Origin: Mytilus trossulus
Taxonomy: Eukaryota > Mollusca > Bivalvia > Mytilida > Mytilidae
Direction: 5' to 3'
DNA: 64,000 bases
NCBI RefSeq assembly: GCF_036588685.1
Contig: NC_086382.1
Coordinates: forward strand, 61,894,987 to 61,958,986
Shown here: one piece after another, positions 35,601 to 47,650 of the stretch
Layout: every line of letters begins with the position of its first letter
How positions within the stretch are numbered: the first letter of the stretch is position 1
The notes under the pieces: model-generated
Databases searched by the model: none
What the model was told of the DNA's origin: nothing
What the model saw: only the letters and a program-made list of their open reading frames with translations
Program-made: the position numbers and the translations under genes

Positions 35601-36234
35601 TTCTAATTGTAATTCTAATTGTTTTATATTATTTGTAAGTGTTTCATCTTCTTTTAATTGTTTATCTCTGGTTGTCATTAAGTGTTCTAATTCGCTTTCT
35701 AATTTTCTTGTTGTCTCCCTTGATAACTTCGATTTTCTTTTACAGTATAGAATAGATTCGTCTCTAATTTCAATTTTTAGATTGTCCCATAAAAGACGGA
35801 TATCGCTACTGTCATTATTGATTATACGATTTTCGAACTGATTTATTACTCTGTTGATTGTGTTTTTATATTCAATATCCTTTAAAATAGAATCATTTAG
35901 TTTCCAGTATCCATTCCCTCTTTCTGAAGCCCCTGTCTTAAAGTTTAAAACTATCCCTTGATGGTCAGTCACTTTAATCAGTGCCGGTTTAATTTTACAT
36001 TATTCAACGAGAGACTGAAATTCTTTTGCAATTAAAAGTAAATCTATCCTACTAGCTTGTGTCTTATTCTTTCTTCTCCATGTAAACTGGTGTGTGCTTT
36101 TATGTAAAATACGCCAAATATCTATAAAATTATGATTTTTCAAAAGAACTTTTAAACTATTAACAGGCTCTGAAAATTTCGTATTTTTATTTAAGCTTTT
36201 CCTATCTAAAGTTTTCAATGCTTGATTGAAAGTT
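32685..36234 (-). mobile_element. 5'-truncated L1/Tx1-like LINE with poly-A tail and 13-bp target-site duplication
   Basis: TTGATTGAAAGTT occurs exactly at 32685-32697 and 36222-36234, flanking the element. At the low-coordinate end a run of 19 T (32696-32714) is the poly-A tail on the minus strand. An AATAAA lies about 18-23 nt before it (plus-strand TTTATT, 32732-32737). These are the marks of target-primed reverse transcription. The 3.5-kb insert starts inside the endonuclease region, so it is 5' truncated. The coding frame carries two in-frame stops and one frameshift (see the pseudogene entry). It sits about 240 bp upstream of the lectin start, in opposite orientation. Confidence 0.9.
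32869..36218 (-). pseudogene. LINE ORF2 remnant: endonuclease C-terminus, reverse transcriptase, zf-RVT
   Basis: In order on the minus strand: the endonuclease end (about 36218-36003, ..RIDLLLIAKEF), a linker and reverse transcriptase (35999-34488), thumb/connection (34487-33549) and a C-terminal zinc-knuckle region (33564-32869, CNFCKTKEEYYLHFLITC). RT motifs visible are KSPGLDGL, IFVDFTKAFDS, RGIRQGCPLS and LADDTTLF, with catalytic Asp present. The frame is broken by TAA at 36000-36002 and TAA at 34488-34490, both in frame, and by a frameshift at about 33550-33565 next to an A-rich run. Wording matches the L1/Tx1 group better than RTE or CR1; that is from memory. It cannot now make a full-length enzyme. 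Confidence 0.88.
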
Positions 36235-36252
36235 GCTTGCTTTTAATTTTGT

Positions 36253-36258
36253 TATAAA
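36253..36258 (+). promoter_or_regulatory. Weak TATA candidate for the lectin gene
   Basis: TATAAA occurs in 'gttataaattaacccc', just past the LINE target site and before a C-rich run. It is about 220 nt upstream of the lectin ATG. Support is position only. Confidence 0.25.
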
Positions 36259-36476
36259 TTAACCCCCCACCCCCCCCTTTTCCATACGCTCAAATTATCT
36301 CTTCATGAACGAATGGAAAAAATTAAGAAAAGAGAAAAAATTGCTAACAAATGATCAAAGAATACAGAATTAAAGACCCAGCCTACCAGGCCCTCATGGA
36401 CTTTAAACTTCTTTGTGCGTACAAAATTAGTTCATGTCAGTAACCGGTGAATTATACTAAAAATTTGACACATAAC

Positions 36477-39400
36477 ATGACAATAATGCCGAATTATCTA
36501 GTTGTTTTGCTACTATCTGTCTCTGTTTTGCTTGGTGCATTTTATGTAAACACTGTAGATCGAAGAATAATCCAAATCAAAGAAGAGTTACTTCAACACG
36601 GAAATGAAAAAATGAGAGTAAAAGAAGAATTAAAATCGACCTTTGAAGCAATTACGGAAGTGAAAGTAGAATTTGAATCGACAATAAAGAAACTTAAACA
36701 AGAATTGGAATCGACCAGAAAGGAACTCAAACAAGAATTGGAATCTACCAGAAAGGAACTTAAACAAGTGCAAGTAGAATTAGATTCAACGAGAGATGAA
36801 CTTGGTAAAGAAATTATAGAAAAGAACAATGCACGCGGGGAAGAACTAGGCCTTATTCGAGAAGATGTAAATGAGATTAAAAAGGGTAAAACCATTATTA
36901 GCATTCAAGAGTAGACAAAAGCTATACCATGATACTAATATAATTTTAATCATACTTTTAAAATACTTAAGGGGAATCCGTCTTCACAACATATATTACG
37001 GCTAATTGTAATATTTAGTTTTAGGTTCAATATGTCTTTTTGCCAATTTAGTATAGAAGGATGACGAGTTACAAAAACATTGATAGAGAGATTTTGCTAC
37101 ATTACAAAAAAAAATCGTGCATCTTTTAAGACTGACAGGCTAATGACAGGAGTGAAAACCCAATTTTCAGATACAATTTGATGTCTTTTTACGGAAATAC
37201 ACGTTAAAAGTATGTCATTGCTGGGTGTCTTTTTTACAATCATATGGTTGCCAACCTAAAGCGAAAATCCAAAAGCTTTATCATGTAAACAAACGAAGTT
37301 AAAGTAAAGGTCACACAGAAAGTTACATATGATCCTGACCTCATTTTCAAGGTCTTTAACTAAATACCTACAATTTAAATGAAAAAATTGAATCACAACA
37401 AAAAGCAAAATATTTCTAAAATCAATTGTTCAAAGATCAATTGAAGGTCTTTTCATGAAAATTAAAATCCAGATGAACATATCATTTCAAGTGTCAAATA
37501 TTATTATATAAGGGTAAATACTACCGTTTCCAAAAATATATGGCTTCTATACACTTTTGTTTGAATTAAGGTCGATAATTTGTTACTTTGGAGTTTAACA
37601 TTAAATGTCAGCTAATATTTGATTGCTTAATTGAAACTGCTCTTTATACTTTTACATTGTATAAAAAAAAACTTTCTGATTTTTCAAGGTCATATAATGC
37701 AACATAATGCAAAAAGTCACATGGTTTTATCTTCACATGTAGTCAAAAAAAGGGTCATAATCTAGAACGGCATATGTACCTATGACCTACAAATCAGATT
37801 TCAGGCTATAAAAATATGATTTCGATATATACTTATTGAAAAAGAAGTGAAAATAAGCAAAAATCTGAATTTAGAATATGAAGTTTACCTTTGATCTTTT
37901 TTTCTTTCTTGGACGCGGGACCTTAAATCCAAAGACATTAGGTTTCGATCACTTATGGTTTATTAGTTCAATGCATAACACATAAATTAATTGTATAAGG
38001 GGAAATAACAACGCAACATTTTGTGAAAGGATAATACTCAAGAAAAATAAATAGCCGGTAGAAAAAGAAAAAGAAAAGCAATAATTTTGGTCTTTTTTTC
38101 TATGGAAAAATGGACTGTTATATTACATGTATTTGCACTCTTGGTATTATAAATTTTGTATAAAGCTTTCTGTAAAACATCATGAAAGGGCTGAGAGTGC
38201 TTTCAGGCTAATTTTTATTTATGCAAGGGTAACACTCTATTCCTCTCGAGAATACCTTAAAAAGTTGTTAGTATTTTTATACATGTATGTATGCACTTTA
38301 AATGAGTGACCAAAGTCATAGCGTTTTTATTTACACCAAGAATATACTTTTGATATCAGTAATGTGATTTCTCCAAATAATCATCATTTATGTATCAATT
38401 CAAATAGAATATAATAATCCCTTTTTGTCTTGTATAGTCTGAAATACACCGACACTTTCACTTCAATATAGGTGTAATACCACCATTGATTTTCCCCTAT
38501 TAGTCTTTGTTAAATTGCCATTTAAAAAAATGTACAGTATTTACCTTTGTTCCAACTAACGAAATACTTTTCATGAATAAAGTGTAATCCTTTCCAGTGC
38601 TGCAGTGAAAATTCACACTACATTTCATTGCTTATAGGAAAATAACCATCACAGGAAGTAAACAACCAAATTTTTACACTGTAATTTACTGGTTACCTGC
38701 TTTGGTAACTATGTAACCTTAACTTTCCAAAATATTTCATAAGACCAAAATGAATCATGCTTTCAGAAACCCAACATACATGTTTATGACTAAGAAAACT
38801 TTAAGTGCATTGAAATACAGGGTTAATTTTCTACAACTGTCAAATTCAAGGGAATATTTTTTAGATCTACTTTCGTATACAACCGGATGTGACGTACAAT
38901 GATTTGGTGGTATTAAACATAATATAATGAAATATGCTTTAATGTGTGATCATATAAATGCATTGCAGTATCAATACTTTGATTACAAGCTGACATGGGT
39001 TTTTGTAATTTAAATTTTGCCTTTAAGGATTTTTTAAATAGAAGTACAAGACCACTAAAAGTAAATATGTATATTGGGTAACACATTCCACAGCCTCATT
39101 ATTAATTCACAAAAAAATCCAGGCTTGTTTTTGGACAAGTTTACATTTAGACGCCAATCAAAACAATAAGTATATACCGTATATCAAGTCAGTTTTGACG
39201 ACCCTGTTTTGTGTTTCATATCAATCGATTACAAAATCCTAAATTTTTCAAACATATATCTCTTCTTCTCTCTTATCGATTTGAATTCGTACGAAGAAAA
39301 GTCTAAAGCATTTATTAAAATTATTGAAATGTACCGTTTGATATGCAGAACGAGGATGTGTTTTTTCTGCTAATATTCACATTTTCAAAATTATTATTTT

Positions 39401-40539
39401 CAGCACCAAGAACCACACAAGGATGTAAGTATTTTTGAAAAAACGAAAATAATGTTTTTGAAGCTTGTCTCTGGGTGCCGGAATTTCTATCTACATTAAA
39501 GACCTTTTGGTGACGTTCTGCGGTTGTCTTTCCTATTGTCGGGTTGTGTCTCTTTAACGGACCCTCTTTTACTCATTCCACATTTCCATTCTCAATTTTA
39601 TCCAATATATAATTCAACATTTGAGATAAATGTCAAGGATCAAGGCGGGCAATTACACAATAAAATTGGAAGCCAGTATTAATTCATCGCTCAAAAATTA
39701 AAACAAATCACACAGAGGTATAATTCTGATGTCATCCGCAAATTGGCTACATGTTTCTTATGGTTCTTAAAAATATGAATTTTTAGAATATAGTAAAGTG
39801 CTCTCGACCAATGAAATTGTAGGATTTGGTGTCCTTAATTATGAAGAATAAAGTTAAATCATGTTCTTGGTAAGGGATTATCCTATTATTTTGAGATATG
39901 AACAGTTCAAAACAAAAGGGTTTCTATAAATGAGTTACATCTGCCCCGATGCTCATTGATCAGATTGAAACGAGTTATCTCAGTGATTGAACCTGACTAA
40001 AAGTTGTATTGTAAAACAAATATGTTAACTGGCACAATAAAATGTGTACCTCGAATGTCATTATGAATTTATTATTATCCTTGAATTACTAAAAAAAAAT
40101 AGACAATACCAATGCAAGACAGAAAAAAAAATAATATAAAATCACATAAATCATTTCTGGTTACTAAATGATGGGAAGAATAGCAAATGTCCAATATTCC
40201 GATAAAAAAACCCGACGAGATACGAGTTGTGTATCAAATGTTTTATGATATCTTATTTTTAACGCAGGTTTGTCTGGAGTCTTTGGCGAGTATGCATCAG
40301 AGATCAAATTTCCAGCCTCAACCTACATTACTTTCAATCCACCATTTACTGCTGTTCCAGCCTTAGTGTACGGATTATATATGTATAACAGTTCGAAGGA
40401 CTCAAATGCTCGACTGGGGACATATGTTAGCAATCTCTCTAAATCTGGATTTAATCTACAAATCAGTACCTGGGGAGAAACAAAAATGTGGGGAGCTCGC
40501 ATTTCGTGGATGGCTTGTCCTAAATCAACTGATATCTAA
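36477..40539 (+). CDS. H-type lectin with signal peptide and coiled coil
   Basis: Three exons splice in frame, all in phase 1: 36477-36885 (donor G|GTAAAA), a 21-nt microexon 39404-39424 (acceptor 'ttattttcag', donor GTAAGT) and 40268-40539 (acceptor 'tttttaacgcag'), for 233 aa. Residues 8-23 are a hydrophobic signal peptide or anchor (LVVLLLSVSVLLGAFYV). Residues 30-135 form a charged coiled coil with an 11-residue tandem repeat (KQELESTRKEL). The microexon gives PRTTQG. Residues 145-230 match an H-type lectin domain: IKFPAS, NPPFTAVPALVYGLY, SGFNLQISTW and the closing ISWMACP. The family binds sugars such as GalNAc in snail agglutinins; the coiled coil should make oligomers. ATG at 36486 is an alternative start. 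Likely secreted and defence-related, by family analogy. A decayed LINE lies just upstream. Confidence 0.85.
36696..36761 (+). repeat. 33-bp tandem repeat coding an 11-residue coiled-coil unit
   Basis: Two near-identical 33-nt units, 36696-36728 and 36729-36761, encode KQELESTRKEL twice, followed by a diverged third (KQVQVELDSTRDEL). It lengthens the lectin's coiled coil by whole 11-residue steps. Confidence 0.8.
36886..39403 (+). other. First intron of the lectin gene
   Basis: A 2.5-kb intron with a GT start and 'attattttcag' end. It contains the TIR element at 38471-38919 and nothing else that I can identify. Confidence 0.6.
38471..38919 (-). mobile_element. MITE with GGTGTAATACCACC ends, in lectin intron 1
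   Basis: It starts 'GGTGTAATACCACCATTG' after TA and ends with the degenerate inverted copy 'TGGTGGTATTAAACA' before TA. Its sequence matches 48434-48896 in reverse orientation ('gattttcccctattagtc', 'aaccggatgtgacgtac'). About 450 bp, non-coding. TA flanks suggest a Tc1/mariner-like TA target. Confidence 0.75.
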
Positions 40540-40890
40540 CTCAAATATGCGTACTTTATTTATTACAAAAATGTTTTTGTTCGTGTGGTATATTTTAAAT
40601 TTATACTTTAATTTCTTTTTTTGGTTTCTTTTCTGTAGAAAGATGATTGGGAAAATTCAAGCCCGAGTAACTTTTGGAGAGACATGAATAATGAATAGTT
40701 TAACACTGTCACTATCATGGAGCAGTGGTGGTACCACACAACATAACAACTAGAAAATCAATCGAATACGTTAACATAAAATATCAATGTAAGAGTATAC
40801 AAATTATTGATCGATCAATTGACATGGATCGTTTCTTTCTTTATAGGGTCTAAACGTAATATCGCGTATAATTTTAAGAATGATATATAT
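40540..40890. other. Lectin 3' flank
   Basis: Should contain the 3' UTR of the lectin gene. I see no AATAAA close to the stop codon, so the transcript end is undefined. Confidence 0.4.
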
Positions 40891-41400
40891 AAGGGCAACA
40901 GTAGTATACCGCTGTTCAAAACTCGTAAATCCATGGACAAAAAACAAAATCGGGGTAACAAACTAAAACCGAGCGAAATGCATTAAATATAAGAGGAGAA
41001 CAACGACACAACTTCAAAACGCAACACACAGAAACGGACCAAGCATCAGACAAAATCTCACGAGACAAACATATCATCTAAACCAAATACATGAATTTGG
41101 GATCAACAAGTACCGTGCCACGTCTTATCTTAATATCTCAAAAATAAGAGAAATCAAACGACACAACATTAAAATGCAACCCACACAGAAACGAACATTA
41201 ATATAACAAGGGCCATATTCCTGACTTGGTACAGGACATTTTTAAAGGGGAATAAAAATGGTGGGTTGAACCTGGTTTGTGGCATGCCAAACCTCGCACT
41301 TTAATGGCAAAGTTAAATATAATATTAAAAAGACAACATATTATTACAGGACTACAATACAAATAAATAGGAGAACATATTAAAAAAAAGAAACACATGA
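40891..41400 (+). repeat. Interspersed repeat R8 ('ggcaacagtagtataccgc')
   Basis: It reads 'ggcaacagtagtataccgc', 'ccatggacaaaaaacaaaa', 'aaatataagaggagaacaa', 'caagtaccgtgccacgtc' and 'cctgacttggtacaggac'. A near-identical copy is at 56965-57262, with diverged pieces at 42172-42260, 61032-61260 and 62105-62180. Confidence 0.7.
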
Positions 41401-41429
41401 TTAATAGATAACAAAAGAATCAGGTTTAA

Positions 41430-41640
41430 ATTCAATACGTCAAAAACGCGCCTCGTCAACACAAGACTCACCAGTGACGCCCAGATATAAAAGATCGAAA
41501 GTGAAAAAAAAAAGACAAAGTTGTACAGCACTGAAGATCAAAAGTTGAAAAAGGTTGTGCCATTTACGGCGTAGTTTTTATGCTTGGGATAAGAACATCC
41601 TTATTATTTAGAACAATTAATGCTATTGTTAACAGTAAAT
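41430..41640 (+). repeat. Diverged R1 repeat
   Basis: 'cgtcaaaaacgcgcctcgtc' followed by 'gactcaccagtgacgccc' and 'gggataagaacatcc' match the R1 body with many changes. Confidence 0.5.
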
Positions 41641-43052
41641 TTTATCAAATGAATATGAAAGAGATATACATAATGAAACTGAAGTATTAACTAATTACTG
41701 AAAACTAAACCCGAATACATAATGCTAAGACCAGCACATAAGACACACCCGATTCAGTTCAGGCCTAAACGCAGTAAATCGTAAATTTTAAAATGACGTC
41801 ACAAATGATGGCGAAAAGGCACAAATATTACGCCATATTTGAATTTATGAAATTTAGAAACAGCATGACGTCACATATGAAAAACTAAAATTCAAATGTA
41901 AGATAGAATTAGGATTGATTTTAGATTATATTAGAACTAAATACTGATATTACATTTAAACACAATGCATATTGCAATCCTTATTAATAGCAATTAACTA
42001 TAATATGTATATGTCCAGTTTGTTATGAATCCAGCTTCAAACGTAAATTATCGTATAAAATTAAATATAATTAATAAAGGCGATGATTAATTTTTCTATC
42101 AGTAACACCTAAATATAATTAAAAAAAGGAAACGTCAACACATTTGACAAAATCCGATGAGAATTACAAATATAAAATTAAACATTTAAACTAAATACAT
42201 GAATTTGGGATAGACAAGTACCGTATCACGTCTTATAGTAATGCGAATTCACATTCAGCAAAACAGTTACAATCGGGAATAAGTCATGATTGGTAATTAA
42301 AAGATAAGACGACATAATGACAAACCACAATCTACCATGTGGTAAAAATGTCCTTTATACCGTATGAATTCGTTTCGTTGGTCGATAAAGTCCAAAGATC
42401 GATAATGTCAGTGTTACTGGATTTCCACTTTTTATTGTACCTTTGAGTTCGATTAGTTTGTTACACTTTCTTTTTCATAAAAGTAAACGCCTATATCGTT
42501 GGCCATGCTTAAACTGTATAAAAACTCGAAATAGTATTAAATATAATACTGTTCATATTAAAGAAAATATAGAAAAACTCCCCCAGACTTATCTTTCTTT
42601 AGTCACCGAGTGTATCAAGTGTCAAGTAGTCAGCACTTTTTTTTTGTTATGACAAATTATCGATATTTTCTAAATTTACTATTTATAAACTGTCTAATTT
42701 TTCATCACAGTGGTATTTCTACACCCTTCCCCTTTATGCAATAGATTAACTTGTTTACTTTGTATTCGGTAATCCACTGCTGAGTCGAATACATACGAAA
42801 AGTGAGTATGGCGTAATGAATTTAAAGCCTTTAATATAACTGCAGTGGATTTTTAGAACCACTGATGCAAAATGTTAGTCCATGTGTTGGCATGAAATAT
42901 TATTATCATGTTCATTTTTGAAATAGTATCAATAAACTGATTATATAATGTTGAAATATAATAAACACTGAGTTAAGCTATCAAAAGGCTTAGACTGAAT
43001 CATTCGTATGTGACACAACTTTTCAGAATCTTTGCTTTTAATGTTCTCTACC
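41641..43052. other. Gene-free spacer
   Basis: It contains an R8 fragment at about 42172-42260 and short open frames with no supporting features. No gene is called. Confidence 0.4.
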
Positions 43053-43680
43053 TTTAAGGTAGATGGGATGTCTTCCTCCATCTTTGATTTGGAAATACCA
43101 GAAAACAAGGTCTAGATCTTTAATAGAATGTGCAAATGTTTAGAGTAGTAGGTAATTCATGTGTAAGAACTTACACTTCTATATAGGAAATGACATGTTT
43201 TACTATATTGAAGGTTGTATTTTACAACAAAAAAACAGAAAACTTTTATTTGATCATTTTTTGTTCCAACTTTGCCACATAAGGGGAGGCACTTCAAATA
43301 CAAGGGCAGATCATTCAGATTAAAGTATTTTTACAATTATAGAATGTGTTAGGAATTCTCTATTTTATTATGTTGCAAGAAAACGAGTCCGGTGACCCCA
43401 TTTTTTTCTTTTTCTTAACTGAAAGCATACTATTAAAGCTTTCTTATCATATGTTATCTCAAAATTCTATTGTGTAGTTTACGATTTATTGCAGAAAATT
43501 GGGTTTTCCATGTATTATCTATACAAAATTTGTCAATTTTGAACACCGTGAAGCATGAAAATAAGCCCGGTGACCCATTCTTTTTATTACTTTTTATTAT
43601 AAAGCATAATGTATACTACATTTTTGCAAATTATTAAAAAATTCTATGGATTATAATTTAGACACCTCATCTACCTTAAA
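43053..43680. mobile_element. TIR element with TTAA flanks (piggyBac-like MITE)
   Basis: TTTAAGGTAGATG at 43053-43065 is matched by its exact reverse complement CATCTACCTTAAA at 43668-43680. Taking TTAA as the target duplication (43054-43057 and 43676-43679), the element begins GGTAGATG and ends CATCTACC. The 620-bp interior is non-coding and holds two diverged copies of a 'cggtgaccc' motif unit. TTAA targets are typical of piggyBac-type transposons; the assignment is inference. Confidence 0.65.
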
Positions 43681-45766
43681 TTTGATTTAGCTATAATAGT
43701 AAATTTCATAACTGATATTGTTACTTAAACACACTTATTCTAAGACCAGTTGTTGATCTTATTGTTTTTCAAATGTTGCATTGTTTTTCTTCAAATAATT
43801 TTTTGACATAACCTTCCCCGTTTCTATCATGACAAAAGTTTAACCATCGATATGCCTAATCATAAAGTATTGCTAGATAAGACTGCGGAGGATTTCATCA
43901 TCCACTTCAGAAGTCATCTTCCTTTAAATTGATTTTCGGCATGCCTCCGTATTTTTTTTAAACATCAGATCTTTATTCGGACAATATAGATGTATCTCAT
44001 GAAGTATAGTGAGATAAAGCTAATTAGGGTTTCACCAACTCTTTTTATAGTTACATCTTCTTGCAACACTGTCTTTTGTACACATATTAACCTGAACAAC
44101 ACAAAAGATGATAAGTGCAGATCTTTAAGTACTACTGACAGCTACTGGCAGCTACTAGGTTTGACTAACTTAGTAACGTTCCCTTTTGTTGAAAATTGGT
44201 TCAACTTTAATTAATTTCTACCAATTGTGTGCTATCTATCCCCTCTTTGTTGTTAATATACGATACATCTGGTTTATTTTTCCAATATTTTATCATTATG
44301 GGAAGACAGTATATATAAATTAGAAATTTCTGGAGTCACGGGGGTAAAGAGTGTTCTGCTATTGCGTTTATATATATTGTGTGTTTGTGTTCGGCGTGAA
44401 TAGGCTCATCATAGATACCAGAATTGATCTTTTATATTTACGCCAGACATGCGTTTCGTCTACAAAAGACTCACAAGTTTTCGCTTTCTAAAAAGCAATG
44501 GACTGCTTCGCTCTAAACTAATTCAAGGTTATATGTGTGCATGTGGTTGTTCGGAAGTAGTATCGGAAATATGGTATTTTTATATATTGATATAAACGAA
44601 TGTACTTTTATAGACAATTATAGATTAAAACAGGAATCTTGAGGTTTACCTTTCAGGAGGTGTGCCTATATTTTCTGAATTTATGAAACACAGATAATGC
44701 ATTTTTGTAAACAATGTATAGGAACATTGTTTAGCAAAGACAATCTACGAGTATCAACTCAATTCAGCACGTATTAATAATTGATATTTTAATATTGAAT
44801 TATCTGTGAAATGTATACATAATAAAACGGACATGAATCAATGACAGTTGATCGGAACTGAAATATACATAGTTAATTTCCCGGCATTTGATGGCTTATC
44901 CTGGACGAGAAACGACTGTAGTTCTTTATCTCATTTAAGCCAAACGCTTTTGCTGTATCTCAGCCTCATTATAATGCTACCAATCAGAATATATACTAGT
45001 ACGTGATAAGTAATTTTTTCAAGATAGCGTGTATTTTCCGACTGAAACTTATTGCTCTGCACCGTGATGCGAAGCAATCAGTGGCGCTCGAATCAATCAA
45101 TATTAAAAGTCAGAATAAAGAACAAAGTTGAAGAGCATTGAGGTTCAAAAGGTCATAAAAGTTTTGCCAAATATAGCTAAGGTAATCTAAACCTGATGTA
45201 GAACAGTCTTAGTATTTCAAAATATCAAAATACACAACATGAATATATATGTCTTTTGGAAATTAAGCAATGCATTTAAATTAAAACAATATGTCTGTTT
45301 CATTTGATTTCTGAGATACTTATAGGCCATACTTAATCAATTAATGATTTATCAAGTAGCAAGATTATTGCTGCTAGATGTTAAATGTTGTTGACTGCTA
45401 ACGAATACTTACCCACAGTAAAGCATGTGCGTTTGAATGATTTTTAATTCTACTCAGAAAAATGTACTAACTGTTTGAATAACAATTGACGTATTAACAC
45501 GTTCATATGATAAAATAGTTAAATATTATTTGTCTCTAACAGGTTAAGACACTATAAAGTATGTGTGCATCAACATACCTAAATCAAGATTTGCTTAAAG
45601 CTTGAACAATATGACATATTTTTTTTTTATCCATGTCGGTTTTTTACTATCTTATCTTACTGTTAAGATTTGACTAAATTCCCGAATCTCGATATCGTCA
45701 GGTTAATAAGCAAATTTAAGACAAAAGTTTCAATCGGGACATATCCAACATCCAAAAGATTTAATG
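43681..45766. other. Gene-free spacer with R1 fragments
   Basis: R1 fragments lie at about 44405-44480 ('cgccagacatgcgtttcgtc') and 45080-45240. No exon is supported. Confidence 0.4.
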
Positions 45767-46528
45767 TATATGTTCCAGATAAAATGAATATTTGGACCGT
45801 ACGCGTATGGTCCGGACAGTATATGTATACTCGTACGGTCCGACCATACGCGTAAGGTCGGACTGTATGAGTATACGCGTACGGTCATGATGATGTTTTG
45901 TGTTAAATTTAAACAAATATTCATCAAAATCATTATTTTTAGTTATACAAACTATTGCATGTACTAGTAAATGGATAAAATGATCAAGCGAACAATTGAA
46001 ATGTAATATGTGGTTTTTTTTTTATATCCGTGATTCCTATTTTGGTACTCAAGGTGACACTGACTTCCACAGAGAACGTCATATTTTTTTTTTACAGTAA
46101 CATAATTTGTACATGCACGTTCCTTTTCATTGTTTTTGTAAAGTTCCAAAATATTCTAAAACGATTGTCCTCCCACTCTAAGTTGTCTTCCGATAACTTC
46201 AATTTTAATTAGCATACTTGGCTTCAGTTTATGAATTACTGACATGCTAAATACAGGAGATTAACAGATTAATTAATAAACGTGATTTTTTTAAATAGTT
46301 ATAATGTTCATTTTTTTATTTCAATTACAATTGAACTTTTTACATTAATTTGAAAAATAAGTTATGTTGATCTGTTATATACATATGTATCTGATAAACG
46401 TGACCTACTTCTTAATTTTAGTCAGACCGCACGCGTACGGTCCGACCGTATGCGTATTTTGAAAATGTACGCATTCGGTTCAGACCGTACGCGTGCGGTC
46501 CAAATTCTCATACGGTCTGGAACATATA
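45767..46528. mobile_element. TIR element with CGTACG-rich palindromic subterminal repeats
   Basis: TATATGTTCCAGA at 45767-45779 is matched exactly in reverse at 46516-46528. Inside each end are CpG-rich palindromic blocks: GGACCGTACGCGTATGGTCC at 45794-45813, more to 45894, and AGACCGCACGCGTACGGTCC (46424-46443) and AGACCGTACGCGTGCGGTCC (46482-46501) on the right. The middle 500 bp is plain AT-rich sequence without a gene. The layout resembles a non-autonomous DNA transposon with transposase-binding subterminal repeats. Confidence 0.7.
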
Positions 46529-46593
46529 AACGTCATTAACAGTCGGAGAAAATCATAACCTTGTGTAATGCAAAATATAAGTATCGACAGATT

Positions 46594-47220
46594 GTAGAAG
46601 AGGGGCGAAATATACCAGAGGGACAGTCAAACTCATTAATAAAAACAAACTGACAACATCATGGTTAAAAATGAAACAGACAAACAGACAACGCCATGGT
46701 TAAAAATGAAACAGACAAACAGAAAAACAATAGTACATATGACAAAACATAAGAAATTTAAGAATAAGCAACACAAAACCCACCAAAAACTGGGGGTGAT
46801 CTCAGGTGCTCCAGAAGGGTACGCAAATCCTGCACCACATGTGGCACCCGTTGTGTTGCTCATGTTATAACAAATCCGATAAATAAGCTAATTCGGTAGG
46901 TCACATTCATAGGGAATTGTAGTAACGACGTCAGGAACAAACCGATATCATCTGTGAAACGGTTATTCCATAACTTTCAACCAACTTGTTATGGTGTCCG
47001 TAGGGATAATTTCAACTATAATTTCAACTTCCTTGTAAGCAGCAACCCTCTAGCAACCCTCTAGCAAGAAAATCATTGTAGACAATAAAAGCATGCGTAT
47101 ATCGTATATCGAATGGGAGATATGCTGCTGGAATGTTGTTACTTAGAAATGGAAAGTTTACAATTGGAAAGCTGAAATCATCTCTTTTGTCGTAAAGGCT
47201 TTTTTTTCCACCGACCCACA
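46594..47220 (+). mobile_element. Long copy of interspersed repeat R3
   Basis: It begins 'gaggggcgaaatataccag', contains a doubled unit 'catggttaaaaatgaaacag', then 'gtgctccagaagggtacgc' and 'tatgctgctggaatgttg'. It matches 12224-12700 and lies just left of duplicated copy 2. Confidence 0.65.
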
Positions 47221-47650
47221 TAGAAAGTATATAATATGTAATTTCTAGTATGTTTTAACTTAATGATAACAAAATCAATATTTATAACACTACACATTTA
47301 ATTTCGTAGTTGTACTGGATTTTAATAAGTATAAATAAGAATTCCGACGTGGAATTTCAAATTGTTCTAGGAGGATTTTAGATCCTACTTAATTCTTATT
47401 TGTACTGTAACATAATTGATATATATTTCTTGTCTCACAACACTTTAAGTGGCAAAATAAACCGTAAAAAACAAAACCCGTTCTAAATGAAGTTGAGAAA
47501 TACTTCACATGCCAACGTTGCTGCAAGAATTGCAACTGTATTTGTAGAAGTGGTATAATAAGTAAACTTACACACTAAAAAGTTTCTACTAAAACGTGTC
47601 ATAAAAACTGACTTCTAAAACAGGTTAACTATATTGTCATTACAAGACTT

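Noticed and set aside
36593-36904. Minus-strand Ser-rich open frame of 103 residues
   Set aside because: Antisense shadow of the lectin coiled-coil exon.
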